Shown piece after piece: positions 8,786 through 17,908 of a DNA stretch of 64,000 bases. The position numbers and the translations under genes were made by a program. The number at the start of each line of letters is the position of its first letter. Within the stretch, counting starts at the first letter, position 1. Origin of the DNA: Segatella copri (GTDB taxonomy: Bacteria; Bacteroidota; Bacteroidia; Bacteroidales; Bacteroidaceae); assembly GCF_019249795.2 (NCBI RefSeq), contig NZ_CP156891.1, forward strand, positions 1,816,001-1,880,000. The letters are read 5' to 3'. The notes beneath the pieces are model-generated. The model was not told where the DNA came from and did no database searches. It worked only from the letters and a program-made list of their open reading frames with translations.

Positions 8786-9790
8786 ATGAAGATAAAAGAT
8801 ATAGAACTGGCGAATATCAGCCGGTTTCGCGGCGAGTTGATGGGAGCAGCCATGCTGTTCATCATCCTCTTTCATGTGGCATTGCCTAGAGAAGATGCCT
8901 TTTTCGGGCTTCGCAGAATGGGCAATGTCGGTGTAGACATGTTCCTCTTTCTCAGCGGAATAGGTCTCTGGTTCTCGTGGATGAAGAATCCTTCTGCCAA
9001 GCATTTCTTCATCCGCCGTTATCTGCGCATCTACCCTACCTGGCTCATCATAGCCTGCCTCTTCTATATCCCTTCTTTCCAGGGCGGAAGCACCTGGAAC
9101 TGGATCTATCTCTTTGGCGAAATAACCATCAACTGGGGGTTCTGGCTGCATGATGAGCTCAACTTCTGGTACATCCCGGCTACGATGATGCTCTATCTCT
9201 TTGCCCCTGCCTACATGGAACTCATCAAGCGCCATCCTATCTACCGCTGGCTGCCGGTGGTGATGATCATGTGGTGCATTCTGGTACAATATGTCACCCC
9301 GATACATCAGGCTGTAGGACATCTGGAGATTTTTTGGAGCCGCGTGCCTATCTTCTTCATCGGCATCAACATGGGTGAGATGGTCAGACAGAAACAGACG
9401 CTCGACGGCACTTCGATATGGATGATATGGCTCATGTTCCTGATGACGCTGCTGGCGAGCATCTTCCTGGAACAGGAGAAGCATGGCATGTTTCCGCTCT
9501 TCCTGGAACGCATGCTCTATATCCCGCTCACCATCACCAGCATCCTGCTGCTGAACCGCATCTTCCGCCGCACCCCGAGCTGGTTTAACAAGGGGTTCAT
9601 GTTTGTGGGAGCGCTGAGCTTGGAGTGTTATCTGCTCCATATCCACTTCGTGCTGAAATACATAGAACCGCATCACTTGGGCTATTGGCCTACTTTCTTC
9701 ATCTGCATAGGCATCACCCTGCCTGCAGCATGGATTCTGAGCAAGATAGCCGGATGGATTTCTAAAGAGTTATCTAAGTTTATCAAGTAA
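8786..9790 (+). CDS. Acyltransferase 3 family membrane protein
   Basis: 334 residues, polytopic. The first helix reads MGAAMLFIILFHVALP with the expected His, and the second has VGVDMFLFLSGIGLW, a classic acyltransferase-3 motif. Divergent from the preceding paralogue at 7631, so the two probably act on different substrates. ATG preceded by AAAAGAAAATC. Likely operonic with the flanking genes. Confidence 0.87.
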   Translation: MKIKDIELANISRFRGELMGAAMLFIILFHVALPREDAFFGLRRMGNVGVDMFLFLSGIGLWFSWMKNPSAKHFFIRRYLRIYPTWLIIACLFYIPSFQGGSTWNWIYLFGEITINWGFWLHDELNFWYIPATMMLYLFAPAYMELIKRHPIYRWLPVVMIMWCILVQYVTPIHQAVGHLEIFWSRVPIFFIGINMGEMVRQKQTLDGTSIWMIWLMFLMTLLASIFLEQEKHGMFPLFLERMLYIPLTITSILLLNRIFRRTPSWFNKGFMFVGALSLECYLLHIHFVLKYIEPHHLGYWPTFFICIGITLPAAWILSKIAGWISKELSKFIK

Positions 9791-9825
9791 AAAAGGAGTT
9801 TATTTATTAAGAAAATTGGAGTTTT

Positions 9826-10731
9826 ATGAACGAGAATAAATTGGAAGACAGTAAAGGTTTTGCTGCGCTGCTGCGACTGGTTCGCCCGAAGCAATGGATC
9901 AAGAATGGCTTTATCTTCTTACCGCTGTTCTTTGGCGGCGCCCTGTTGCATACAGATGCTCTGCTGGCGGGTCTGATTACTTTCTTCGCCTACAGTTTTG
10001 CCGCATCGAGCATCTATTGTTTCAACGACATCTTTGATGTGGAGGCCGACCGCCGCCACCCGGTCAAGTGCCATCGTCCGATAGCATCGGGGGCGGTCAG
10101 CATCAAGCAGGCATACGGACTGATGTTCCTGATGTTTGCCCTTTCTATGGGTGTATGCAGCCTGCTCGGCTCATGGGAGACGATGGGAATCATCATCTTC
10201 TATTGGCTTCTGAATCTCGGCTACTGCGCCAAATTCAAGCAATATGCCATCATCGATGTGTGTATCGTGGCTTTCGGTTTCGTACTCCGTCTGCTGGCAG
10301 GTGGTGTAGCAACGGGCATCGTACTCAGTAAGTGGATTGTGCTGATGACCTTCCTCATCACCCTCTTCATGAGTTTTGCCAAGCGCCGCGATGATGTGCT
10401 GCGCATGGAGAAGACGGGCGAGGCTCCCCGCAAGAATACCATCCGCTACAACCTCACCTTCATTAACCAGGCTATCACGATTACGGCTTCCGTAACCCTG
10501 GTATGTTACATCATGTATACGGTGAGTCCGGAGGTGATTGATAATTTCCATACTGATTATCTCTATCTTACGAGTGTCTTTGTGCTGGTCGGTTTGCTGA
10601 GATACATCCAGATAGCCGTGGTAGACCAGAAGAGTGGTGACCCTACGAAGATTATTCTACGCGACCGCATTACACAGTTTATCGTGCTCGCCTGGTTGCT
10701 CTCCTTCCTGATCCTTATTTATATCGTATAA
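9826..10731 (+). CDS. UbiA family polyprenyl-phosphate transferase, DPPR-synthase-like
   Basis: 301 residues with about eight membrane segments. The first Asp-rich motif is NDIFDVEADRRHP and is followed by RPIASG, and the protein opens LRLVRPKQWIKNGFIFLPL. This combination is typical of decaprenyl-phosphate 5-phosphoribosyltransferase-type UbiA proteins rather than quinone prenyltransferases. The known family reaction joins PRPP to a polyprenyl phosphate. A HAD-family phosphatase starts 4 bp downstream and a GtrA protein lies 1.8 kb on. This matches the logic of the polyprenyl-phosphoryl-pentose pathway. The substrate is inferred. Confidence 0.8.
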   Translation: MNENKLEDSKGFAALLRLVRPKQWIKNGFIFLPLFFGGALLHTDALLAGLITFFAYSFAASSIYCFNDIFDVEADRRHPVKCHRPIASGAVSIKQAYGLMFLMFALSMGVCSLLGSWETMGIIIFYWLLNLGYCAKFKQYAIIDVCIVAFGFVLRLLAGGVATGIVLSKWIVLMTFLITLFMSFAKRRDDVLRMEKTGEAPRKNTIRYNLTFINQAITITASVTLVCYIMYTVSPEVIDNFHTDYLYLTSVFVLVGLLRYIQIAVVDQKSGDPTKIILRDRITQFIVLAWLLSFLILIYIV

Positions 10732-10735
10732 GAAA

Positions 10736-11377
10736 ATGAAGAAGAAAATATATTGTTTCGATTTCGACGGAACGCTGACAACAAGCGATACCCTGCTGGA
10801 ATTCATCAGATATGCCAAGGGTACCGGTCGGTTTCTGATGGTTTTCCTGATGTACAGTCCGCTCCTGGTACTGATGAAGCTGCATCTCTTTCCCAACTGG
10901 AAGGCGAAGCAACTCATCTTTGCCCATCTCTTTGCCGGCATGCGTATCGAGAAGTTTGATGCGCTCTGCCGCGATTTTGCCGAAGAATACCAGCATCTGT
11001 TGCGCCCCAAAGGTGTCACGCTGGTACACGAAGCCCTGGTTGCAGGTGCTCAGGTTTTCATCGTGAGTGCCAGCATCGACAATTGGGTCCGCCCGTTCTT
11101 TAAAGTTCGCGGCCTAGATGGAGTCAGGGTTTTAGGTACCCAGATAGAAGTGATTGACGGCAGACTTACCGGCAAGTTCAAGAGCAACAACTGCTATGGC
11201 GAGGAAAAGGTGCACCGCATCTGCGAGGCACTGACCACCTCCGCCAATGCCTACGGTACCCTCTCATTATCTTTCGACCGCGCGCAATACGAAATAGAAG
11301 CATTTGGCGACAGCCGAGGCGATAAGGAGATGCTCGCCTTCGCCAACAAAGGACATTACAAGCCCTTCAGAATTTAG
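10736..11377 (+). CDS. HAD-IB family phosphatase
   Basis: 213 residues. Motif I is CFDFDGTLTTSDT with both catalytic Asp residues; motif II is FIVSASIDNWVRPF and motif III/IV includes EAFGDSRGDKEML. The fold matches phosphoserine-phosphatase-like HAD-IB enzymes. A membrane-facing hydrophobic stretch near residues 35-50 (FLMVFLMYSPLLVLM) is unusual for a soluble phosphatase and fits a lipid-linked substrate. It starts 4 bp after the UbiA gene, so the likely job is removing the 5-phosphate from polyprenyl-phosphoribose-5-phosphate; this is inference. Confidence 0.85.
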   Translation: MKKKIYCFDFDGTLTTSDTLLEFIRYAKGTGRFLMVFLMYSPLLVLMKLHLFPNWKAKQLIFAHLFAGMRIEKFDALCRDFAEEYQHLLRPKGVTLVHEALVAGAQVFIVSASIDNWVRPFFKVRGLDGVRVLGTQIEVIDGRLTGKFKSNNCYGEEKVHRICEALTTSANAYGTLSLSFDRAQYEIEAFGDSRGDKEMLAFANKGHYKPFRI

Positions 11378-11432
11378 AAACGCATAACGGAAGACAGGAA
11401 AGCCTAACGGAGTCGCAAACCATCTTGCCAAG

Positions 11433-11463
11433 TACCCATGTACGGCGAAACGCCGTATCAAGT
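11433..11463. repeat. Palindromic repeat TACGGCGAAACGCCGTA, copy 1
   Basis: The 31 bp sequence contains TACGGCG-AAA-CGCCGTA, preceded by TACCCATG and followed by TCAAGT. The second copy (28129-28159) differs only in the central AAA/TTT triplet and lies inside a coding region. A diverged third copy is at 45143. Confidence 0.8.
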
Positions 11464-11499
11464 ATACCAACTTACTGACTTACAATACATTAACTTGTT

Positions 11500-12480
11500 A
11501 TGAAACAAAGGAATACAGACATCGACTGGATAAGAGCCATACTCATTATTCTCATGATATTGATTCATATCGTGAGCTTCGGCAACGCATACCCCCAGCT
11601 CAAGGCAGGCATTCTCTCATTCATGATGCCTACCTTCCTCATCATCACGGGCTATCTCGTGAATATCGAGAAAAGCCCAAAGGAGATGGGAAGATACCTG
11701 ATGTGTCTCGCTTTGCCTTACGTCATCATGGTAACCGGTTTCTCTGTACTCTCCTATTTCATGCCGGTGAGAGATGGCATCACGGAACTGTCACTCTCTC
11801 AGATTTGTGAGAAGATATTCGTTACTTCCATCGGTCCCTATTGGTTCATCCAGACCATGATTATCTGCGGCATTCTCTATTACGTCAGTTTCAAGGGAGC
11901 AACCTGGGGAACCCTCAGACAGGGAAAAACGACGATGAGCACCACCACAAGCCTCTTTATCTTCGCCACCCTACTCCTGCTCCTGTCCAAGACACCCGCT
12001 CTTTCGCCCAGTGCCGCCACCTATTATTTCATCGGAGCGGTACTCAGACAATGCCATATCGGCTTTGACAGAATTTTCCGTCCTTCACCGGTTGCCCTGC
12101 TGCTCTGGATCAACTTGCTGGGCTTGGAAGAATGGTATGACTGGGGCACTCTCGCCATCGTCTTCTCCTGCTGGTGCTGCATTTCATCCCTGATGTGGAT
12201 ACACAGCCTCATCAAACGCCTACAGGATAATGTCAGCGTCCGAAAGACAGAAGACACCTTATTATATATGGGTCGCAACACGCTGCCCATCTACCTCTTC
12301 CACCCCATCTTTACGATGGCAGCCAAGTTCTATCATCCCCTCTTTAGCTGGGACAGGAGCGAAATCTGTTTTGCCCTCGTTACCATCTTCATCGCCATAG
12401 CCGGAAGCATCGGCATCGCCAAGATGATGGAGAAGACCCGACTGGCTTATCTCTTCGGAAAAGGAAAGATGCTGAGATAA
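11500..12480 (+). CDS. Acyltransferase 3 family membrane protein
   Basis: 326 residues and polytopic. The first helix IDWIRAILIILMILIHIVS carries the family R/H pattern. The context MPTFLIITGYLV matches the second helix. This is the third acyltransferase-3 gene in 5 kb. It is separated from the HAD gene by 122 bp holding a palindromic repeat, so it may have its own promoter. Substrate unknown; a role in O-acetylation of a surface glycan is likely from context. Confidence 0.85.
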   Translation: MKQRNTDIDWIRAILIILMILIHIVSFGNAYPQLKAGILSFMMPTFLIITGYLVNIEKSPKEMGRYLMCLALPYVIMVTGFSVLSYFMPVRDGITELSLSQICEKIFVTSIGPYWFIQTMIICGILYYVSFKGATWGTLRQGKTTMSTTTSLFIFATLLLLLSKTPALSPSAATYYFIGAVLRQCHIGFDRIFRPSPVALLLWINLLGLEEWYDWGTLAIVFSCWCCISSLMWIHSLIKRLQDNVSVRKTEDTLLYMGRNTLPIYLFHPIFTMAAKFYHPLFSWDRSEICFALVTIFIAIAGSIGIAKMMEKTRLAYLFGKGKMLR

Positions 12481-12496
12481 ATAATACCAGGATATA

Positions 12497-12528
12497 TTTG
12501 GTAATTTGGAGATTTTGAAGTACTTTTG
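12497..12528 (+). promoter_or_regulatory. Bacteroidota-type promoter of the GtrA gene
   Basis: TTTG (12497-12500), 20 bp, TACTTTTG (12521-12528): a close match to the housekeeping-sigma consensus TTTG-N19-21-TAnnTTTG. Expected transcription start is about 12535, which argues for translation from the ATG at 12560. Confidence 0.7.
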
Positions 12529-12559
12529 CAACATGAATATCAAGAACAAGATAAATAAT

Positions 12560-12970
12560 ATGGATGATGCCAAGCGAGAGAAGCTGGGCGAAGTCATCAG
12601 ATTCGGAATCGTAGGCGGACTGGCTACGGTACTGCAATATGTCATCTACCTGGCTATGATGCCGGCGCTGACCCATTTCATCCCCAACATGGGCGACCAC
12701 AGCCTGGCTACCACCGCCAACACCATCGCCTACATCGTGAGTTTCATCTTCAATTTCATCGCCAGTACCCGCTATACATTTAAGGTAAAGGCGAATGCCA
12801 AGCGCGGAGCAGGATTCACCCTCTCCCACATCGTCAACTACTCGATGCAGACCCTCTGCCTCAACCTCTTCGTAGGCTTGGGTCTAGCCAAACAGCTGGC
12901 TATGATACCCACCCTCTGCATCTGCATCCCGGTAAACTTCCTCCTGGTAAGGTTCTTCCTGAAGAAATAA
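12560..12970 (+). CDS. GtrA family membrane protein
   Basis: 136 residues from ATG 12560. The alternative ATG at 12533 lies at the predicted transcription start. Four membrane segments with the family start GEVIRFGIVGGLATVLQYVIY and the conserved NFIASTRYTF loop. GtrA proteins help move or organise polyprenyl-linked sugars across the membrane, as in O-antigen glucosylation, and a mycobacterial member lies in the arabinogalactan locus. With the UbiA and HAD genes upstream, a lipid-linked sugar role is likely. Confidence 0.85.
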   Translation: MDDAKREKLGEVIRFGIVGGLATVLQYVIYLAMMPALTHFIPNMGDHSLATTANTIAYIVSFIFNFIASTRYTFKVKANAKRGAGFTLSHIVNYSMQTLCLNLFVGLGLAKQLAMIPTLCICIPVNFLLVRFFLKK

Positions 12971-13008
12971 GAAATAAGGGGATTCCCAAAACACGATAAA
13001 AGAAAGAT

Positions 13009-14448
13009 ATGAAAAAGATATTCGATATTTTTAAAATCAAGGAAGAAGAAAGAGTTTCAGCACTCGTCGCACTCATCATAGCATGTGCTCTCAATGCCCT
13101 GACTGTCATCAAATACCACAGCCAGTTCTCGCAGATTACAGATAATTATCACAAACTCTTTGTCAAGACCTTCCATGTGGCAGGTTTCGACCCGCTTACC
13201 TATAGCATCGTATCTCACTGGGACACAGAATATAACGTATACCGCCACCCGCTACTGGCGTTCTTCATGTATATCCCGAATCAGATAAATCAAGGATTGC
13301 TAATGCTTACCGGCATCAACTGCGTTCAGTTTGTCGTGGGAGCTATCCTGGTGTTCTGCGCCTTCTATTCTTTCATTTTCCTTTATCGTATATTCAGAGA
13401 AGTGATTGGTACAGAGCGCTTTGATGCCAATCTGCTCTCTGCCTTCTATTTCTCTTTTGCCTATGTGATGGTTTCAGCGATGGTACCCGACCATTTCATC
13501 ATGTCGATGATCATACTCCTCTGTACCCTGTATATCACAGGCGTATGCATGAAGAAAGGCAGACAACTTACCATCTGGCAGACTATCCTGCTCTTTGTAT
13601 TTACAGCGGGCGTATCGCTCAACAATGGTCTGAAGACCTATCTTGCCGCCCTTTTTACCAATGGCAGAAAGTTCTTCAGTATCAAATACTTCCTGATAGG
13701 AGTCATCCTTCCTGCCGCACTCATGTGGGCTTTCGCCAGATGGGAATACCGCACCTTCGTATGGCCTAAGGAGATGGCAAGACACGAGGCTAAGATGAAG
13801 AAAAACAAGGAAGCCACAGCCAAGATTTACCAGCAATACCGCGACAGCACTGGCGTGAAAGACTCGGCAAAGGTAGAAGCTGCCGTCAGGAAAATCATCA
13901 AGGATAAAGCGCATGCCAAATATGTTCGTGACCATAAACAGATATGGAACAAGAACACGGGCAAACCTATCGCCAAGGGCGAATTCATGAACTGGACCGA
14001 CAAGACGACCTCCCGCTCACAAACTCTGGTCGAGAATTTCTTCGGTGAAAGCATCATGCTGCACCAGCAGAACCTTCTGGGCGATGTATTGCGCAACCGT
14101 CCGGTTATCGTGAAATACCAGTCTGCAGTCAATTATGTGGTAGAGGCATGCATCGTTGTGCTTTTCTTACTTGGCATCCTCGCCGGAAGAAAATCAAAGT
14201 TCCTATGGCTCACCCTGACATTCTTCCTGATGGATGCTGCCCTCCATATCGGTTTGGGCTTCGGCATCAACGAGGTATATATCATGACCGCCCACTATAT
14301 GTATGCCCTTCCTGTCGCCATCGCCTTCCTGGCGCTCAAGGCTAAAGGAAAGAGCCGGAAATGGGCTTTCAGAGGATTGATGCTCGCCATCACCCTCTAT
14401 CTGTGGATCAGCAACGGATACCTGCTGGTAGGCTATATGTTAGGATAA
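13009..14448 (+). CDS. Polytopic membrane protein of unknown function, paralogue of 15549
   Basis: 479 residues with 8-10 hydrophobic segments and a soluble, Lys-rich insert around residues 255-330. It resembles the protein at 15549 along its length: both open with IFxIKxEER, share FDPLTY/FDPYTY, YRHPxL, FRRIFREV-type and SRSQTLVENFFGES/SRSESLVENVFGES segments, and end with a GLNEVYIMxAH-type motif. I recall a Bacteroidales family of unknown function (possibly DUF6080) with this shape, unverified. The layout, with an early loop Asp and many helices, is compatible with a GT-C glycosyltransferase, but no diagnostic motif was seen. It overlaps the convergent GT14 gene by 9 bp. Confidence 0.75.
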   Translation: MKKIFDIFKIKEEERVSALVALIIACALNALTVIKYHSQFSQITDNYHKLFVKTFHVAGFDPLTYSIVSHWDTEYNVYRHPLLAFFMYIPNQINQGLLMLTGINCVQFVVGAILVFCAFYSFIFLYRIFREVIGTERFDANLLSAFYFSFAYVMVSAMVPDHFIMSMIILLCTLYITGVCMKKGRQLTIWQTILLFVFTAGVSLNNGLKTYLAALFTNGRKFFSIKYFLIGVILPAALMWAFARWEYRTFVWPKEMARHEAKMKKNKEATAKIYQQYRDSTGVKDSAKVEAAVRKIIKDKAHAKYVRDHKQIWNKNTGKPIAKGEFMNWTDKTTSRSQTLVENFFGESIMLHQQNLLGDVLRNRPVIVKYQSAVNYVVEACIVVLFLLGILAGRKSKFLWLTLTFFLMDAALHIGLGFGINEVYIMTAHYMYALPVAIAFLALKAKGKSRKWAFRGLMLAITLYLWISNGYLLVGYMLG

Positions 14449-15327
14449 AGCCCCATAAGAAGCCTTTATCCAGCGGATGATATCCTCATGCTCCATATCA
14501 AACTTACGGGCAAAGAGGCGGTTGCTTTGTTCCAGCTCCTCTTTGTCTGCTATAGTCCAGACGTATGGATTACCGCGTTTCCAGTCGATAAGTCGCATAC
14601 ATCCTTCGTATTCATCCTTTTCAGAATACAGGGCAGCCCGGAAGTCGGGATGATTCCATACCAGGGTCTGCAGGAAGAACTCATCAGGGCAGAAGGTATA
14701 ATTGAATCTCTTCAGCACAAACGGTTTCTTGCTCACCACATATTCCACGCATGCCTGCGTGATGCTCACCCAGTTGGCACCCTTGGCAAAATCCATCTTC
14801 TGGCGATGCAGGAACGGCATGAGCAGCATCGAAAGATATTTATTCAGTCGCCTGGTAATGGCATTCAAAGCCCCATACTTCGAGCGGGTAAGACTGGTAA
14901 ATAGCCAATAACGCATCATCTTCCGGCGGCAATCCCATTCAAATTCCTCGCCATGATTGATGCCCACAAACTCCTTACCCTGATGCTCCTCAAAGAACTG
15001 ATGGATGTAATCCTGCGATTTGATAGGTAAATCCTGACCACTCAGCAGATGGTAGTAGGCATAAGGTCCATGCTTCAAAGCCTCCTCGAAAAGCACATAC
15101 TCCGCCTTAATCTGGCTCAGATTTCCCCAACGCACATCCACCCTCTGTTCCAACACAAAGAGGCGTGCCTTGGAAAGAACCAGCGGTTCAGCACCATCCA
15201 GCATATCCGATTTCCGGTCGATATGCAGAAATATATCATTGCGCTCATCATCGAGCATCGACAGCAATACCCTCAGAAGCGGTAAACTGCCATGAGCCAT
15301 TATCAAAAAAGCATGTTTCATTGTCAT
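14440..15327 (-). CDS. GT14 family beta-1,6-N-acetylglucosaminyltransferase-like enzyme
   Basis: 295 residues (ATG 15327; a second ATG at 15321 gives MKHAFLIMAHG). The opening AFLIMAHGSLPLLRVLLSML and then IFLHIDRKSD, plus YYHLLSGQDLPIKSQDYI, are typical of the core-2/I-branching (GT14, Branch) family. Bacterial members add GlcNAc or other sugars to surface glycans. It lies between two paralogous membrane proteins but on the opposite strand. It has its own promoter at 15384-15414. Acceptor unknown. Confidence 0.85.
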   Translation of the reverse strand: MTMKHAFLIMAHGSLPLLRVLLSMLDDERNDIFLHIDRKSDMLDGAEPLVLSKARLFVLEQRVDVRWGNLSQIKAEYVLFEEALKHGPYAYYHLLSGQDLPIKSQDYIHQFFEEHQGKEFVGINHGEEFEWDCRRKMMRYWLFTSLTRSKYGALNAITRRLNKYLSMLLMPFLHRQKMDFAKGANWVSITQACVEYVVSKKPFVLKRFNYTFCPDEFFLQTLVWNHPDFRAALYSEKDEYEGCMRLIDWKRGNPYVWTIADKEELEQSNRLFARKFDMEHEDIIRWIKASYGALS

Positions 15328-15383
15328 TATTTATCTTTATTATCCAACTGTCCGTCCTGATGACTTTTTCATCATCATTGCGA

Positions 15384-15414
15384 CAAAGATACACCAAATA
15401 AAAGAGAATACAAA
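15384..15414 (-). promoter_or_regulatory. Promoter of the GT14 gene
   Basis: On the minus strand TTTG (complement of 15411-15414), 19 bp, TATCTTTG (complement of 15384-15391): a near-perfect Bacteroidota promoter 57 bp upstream of the start codon. Confidence 0.7.
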
Positions 15415-15463
15415 ATAAAACTCCGTTTTTATCAGAAAAAAGACACAAAATAGAGCCTTTCTT

Positions 15464-15494
15464 TTTGAATATTCAGAAAAAACAATTACTTTTG
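15464..15494 (+). promoter_or_regulatory. Promoter of the 15549 membrane-protein gene
   Basis: TTTG (15464-15467), 19 bp, TACTTTTG (15487-15494). It is divergent from the GT14 promoter, with about 50 bp between their -33 elements. Confidence 0.7.
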
Positions 15495-15548
15495 CAGCGC
15501 TAAGAAGGAGATGCGGCATGCATCAGCCCAGCAAAAAATAATCAGAGA

Positions 15549-16886
15549 ATGAACAATATATTTAGAATTAAAAAAGAAGAAAGGCTCTTTGCCTTGATTA
15601 CACTCATCGTTATCATCGCCTTCAATGTGCTGATGATAACCTATCATTTTGATGATTTCGGCAAACCGAAAGCAGGATTCTGGACGCTCTTCACCAAGAA
15701 CTTTCAGATTTCAGGTTTCGACCCCTACACCTACCTTACCCTCTCGAAGTGGAAGGTGTATTACACGGAGTATCGCCATCCCATGCTCCCTTTCTTCCTC
15801 TATCCTTTCTCGCTACTGAACGGCTGGCTGATAGAACTCACCTCCCGCAACTGGGCAACTACCATCGTGGCGGTGATGATGACATTCTTCTCCACCTACT
15901 CCACCCTCTTCTTCAGAAGAATCTTCAGAGAGGTGATGCAGCTGAAGGCTATAGACAGCAATGTGCTCACAGCGATGCTTTTTTCCTTTGCCTACGTGCT
16001 GCTCGTCACCTTTGTGGATGACCATTTCGGCATGTCGCTTTTCTTCCTGTCGATGACACTTTATATAGCCGGCAAACAGCAGAAGGAACACCAGGGTATG
16101 CCTTGGTGGCAAACCGCCCTGCTCTTTTTCTTCACGGCAGGCATCACGCTGAGCAATGGCGCCAAGACCTTCCTTGCCGCCCTCTTTACCAATGGCAAAA
16201 AACTCTTCCGCCCGAAATATCTGGCATTGGGCATCATCTTGCCTACCCTCCTGATAGGTGCTGCAGGCATTTATCAGAACAAGGCTTTCATCATTCCGAA
16301 CCGTCTGGAAGGAGAACGGCTCGTGGCTCAGAAAGCTGCGAAAGACAGTACTTTTAGGGCTAAGATGGAACAGAAGCAAAAACACGATAAGGCCATCGCT
16401 GGCAAAAATATCCAGAAACGAGGCATGCTCTCATGGGCAGATATGTCTATCTCCCGTTCAGAATCACTGGTAGAAAACGTTTTTGGCGAATCGCTTATCC
16501 TGCACAGGGAGCATCTGCTGGAAGATATCCACAGCCACCGCCCGATATTCGTGAAATACCAGACACCCGTTCCTTATATCATAGAGGGCATCATCGTGAT
16601 TCTGCTGTGTATGGGCTTTTGGATGGGAAGAAGATCGGCCTTTCTCTGGCTCACTGCCTCATGGGTGGCATGCGATGCCTTCATTCATCTGGTCATGGGA
16701 TTCGGACTGAACGAGGTTTATATCATGGCTGCCCATTGGGCGTTCATCATTCCGGTTTGTATCGGATATATCATCAGAAACTGTAAGGAGAAATATCTGC
16801 CTTATCTTCGTGGCACACTCGCAGTTATCACCATCTTCCTGTTCTTCTATAATAGCACGCTGATATTCGAGTATCTCACAAGATAA
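15549..16886 (+). CDS. Polytopic membrane protein of unknown function, paralogue of 13009
   Basis: 445 residues with repeated hydrophobic segments. It clearly matches the protein at 13009: shared KKEERLFALITLI-like opening, FDPYTYLTLSKW, YRHPMLPFF, LFTNGKKLF, SRSESLVENVFGES and GLNEVYIMAAH. The central soluble insert is shorter (about residues 245-300). The function is not known. Position inside a glycan region suggests membrane glycosyl transfer or polymerisation. It has its own promoter and is followed 47 bp later by a GT2 gene. Confidence 0.75.
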   Translation: MNNIFRIKKEERLFALITLIVIIAFNVLMITYHFDDFGKPKAGFWTLFTKNFQISGFDPYTYLTLSKWKVYYTEYRHPMLPFFLYPFSLLNGWLIELTSRNWATTIVAVMMTFFSTYSTLFFRRIFREVMQLKAIDSNVLTAMLFSFAYVLLVTFVDDHFGMSLFFLSMTLYIAGKQQKEHQGMPWWQTALLFFFTAGITLSNGAKTFLAALFTNGKKLFRPKYLALGIILPTLLIGAAGIYQNKAFIIPNRLEGERLVAQKAAKDSTFRAKMEQKQKHDKAIAGKNIQKRGMLSWADMSISRSESLVENVFGESLILHREHLLEDIHSHRPIFVKYQTPVPYIIEGIIVILLCMGFWMGRRSAFLWLTASWVACDAFIHLVMGFGLNEVYIMAAHWAFIIPVCIGYIIRNCKEKYLPYLRGTLAVITIFLFFYNSTLIFEYLTR

Positions 16887-16933
16887 AAAAGAGAACTCGA
16901 CAAGATAAAAAAGTATCTTAGATTAAAACCATC

Positions 16934-17908
16934 ATGCTGAAAATAAGTATCTTAACCCCTATCTATGGAGTAGAAAAATATATCGAACAGTGCGCCCGGT
17001 CACTGTTCGAGCAGTCGTATGCGTCTATCGAATACATCTTTGTAGATGACTGTACCCCCGATAATAGCATCGGTATCCTACAATCGCTCCTGAAAGAATA
17101 TCCTGAAAGAGCACAACAGGTACGCATCATCCACCACGACAGAAACCGGGGCGTGGGTGCCGCAAGACAGACGGCATTGATGGCAGCTACAGGCGACTAT
17201 CTTTTATTTGCCGATAGCGATGACATGCTGCCGGAAGATGCAGTTGAGAAGCTGACCACAAAAGCCGAAAGCACTCATGCCGACCTGATTGATGGCGGCT
17301 ACCGGGAATGGTGCGATGGTAAAGCTGGAATACTCCAGAAACCTTTTGATGTTTCTGACAAGAAACTGCTCAAACTGCTTGTTTGTCAGAACATCATCAC
17401 CAACCGGCTGTGGGGCAGAATCTATAAGCGTTCGCTCATCATGGAGCACAGGATATTCTTTGAAGAGGGCATCAACTATGCGGAAGATCTTTTCTGGAAT
17501 GCCCAGTTCATGTTCTACGGCAAAAAGGTGAACATCGATGATGCGGTATATTATTATCGTACCGACAATGAGAATTCCTACAATCACAACATCTCTGAAA
17601 AGAATCTCCTGTCATACTTCAAGTCAACCCGCCGACTCATCGATTTTTTCGAGCAGAACGATAAGAAGCATCAGTATCTCAGAGCCACAGAGATAGGCAT
17701 CGTCAATGCCTACCGCTGGGCAGCAAACGCACAGGTAGCCTTCGAAAAGGTGGATCAGGCACTCGGCTACAAGCCTAAGAGCTGCCTCATCCGACTCATC
17801 ATCAAGCTCATCAAAAAGGGGGTACCTGTCAAGAGGGTGAATCTTATCTACCTCGCTTACAGAAAGCTATACACTCTTCTAATATCTGCACCTTCAGCAG
17901 CTTCATGA
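16934..17908 (+). CDS. Glycosyltransferase family 2 protein
   Basis: 324 residues. The GT-A start is ISILTPIYGVEKYIEQC, with VDDCTPDNS binding the nucleotide and FADSDDMLP providing the DxD-type metal site. Members use activated sugars to extend cell-surface glycans at the cytoplasmic face. The last 65 bp overlap the 3' end of the convergent flippase gene; both readings look intact, and the tail RKLYTLLISAPSAAS lies in that overlap. Acceptor unknown. Confidence 0.9.
   Translation: MLKISILTPIYGVEKYIEQCARSLFEQSYASIEYIFVDDCTPDNSIGILQSLLKEYPERAQQVRIIHHDRNRGVGAARQTALMAATGDYLLFADSDDMLPEDAVEKLTTKAESTHADLIDGGYREWCDGKAGILQKPFDVSDKKLLKLLVCQNIITNRLWGRIYKRSLIMEHRIFFEEGINYAEDLFWNAQFMFYGKKVNIDDAVYYYRTDNENSYNHNISEKNLLSYFKSTRRLIDFFEQNDKKHQYLRATEIGIVNAYRWAANAQVAFEKVDQALGYKPKSCLIRLIIKLIKKGVPVKRVNLIYLAYRKLYTLLISAPSAAS

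Noticed and set aside
8591-9676. 361-residue minus-strand open frame opposite the acyltransferase genes
   Set aside because: Highly charged His/Asp/Glu-rich mirror of membrane-protein codons; not a plausible protein.
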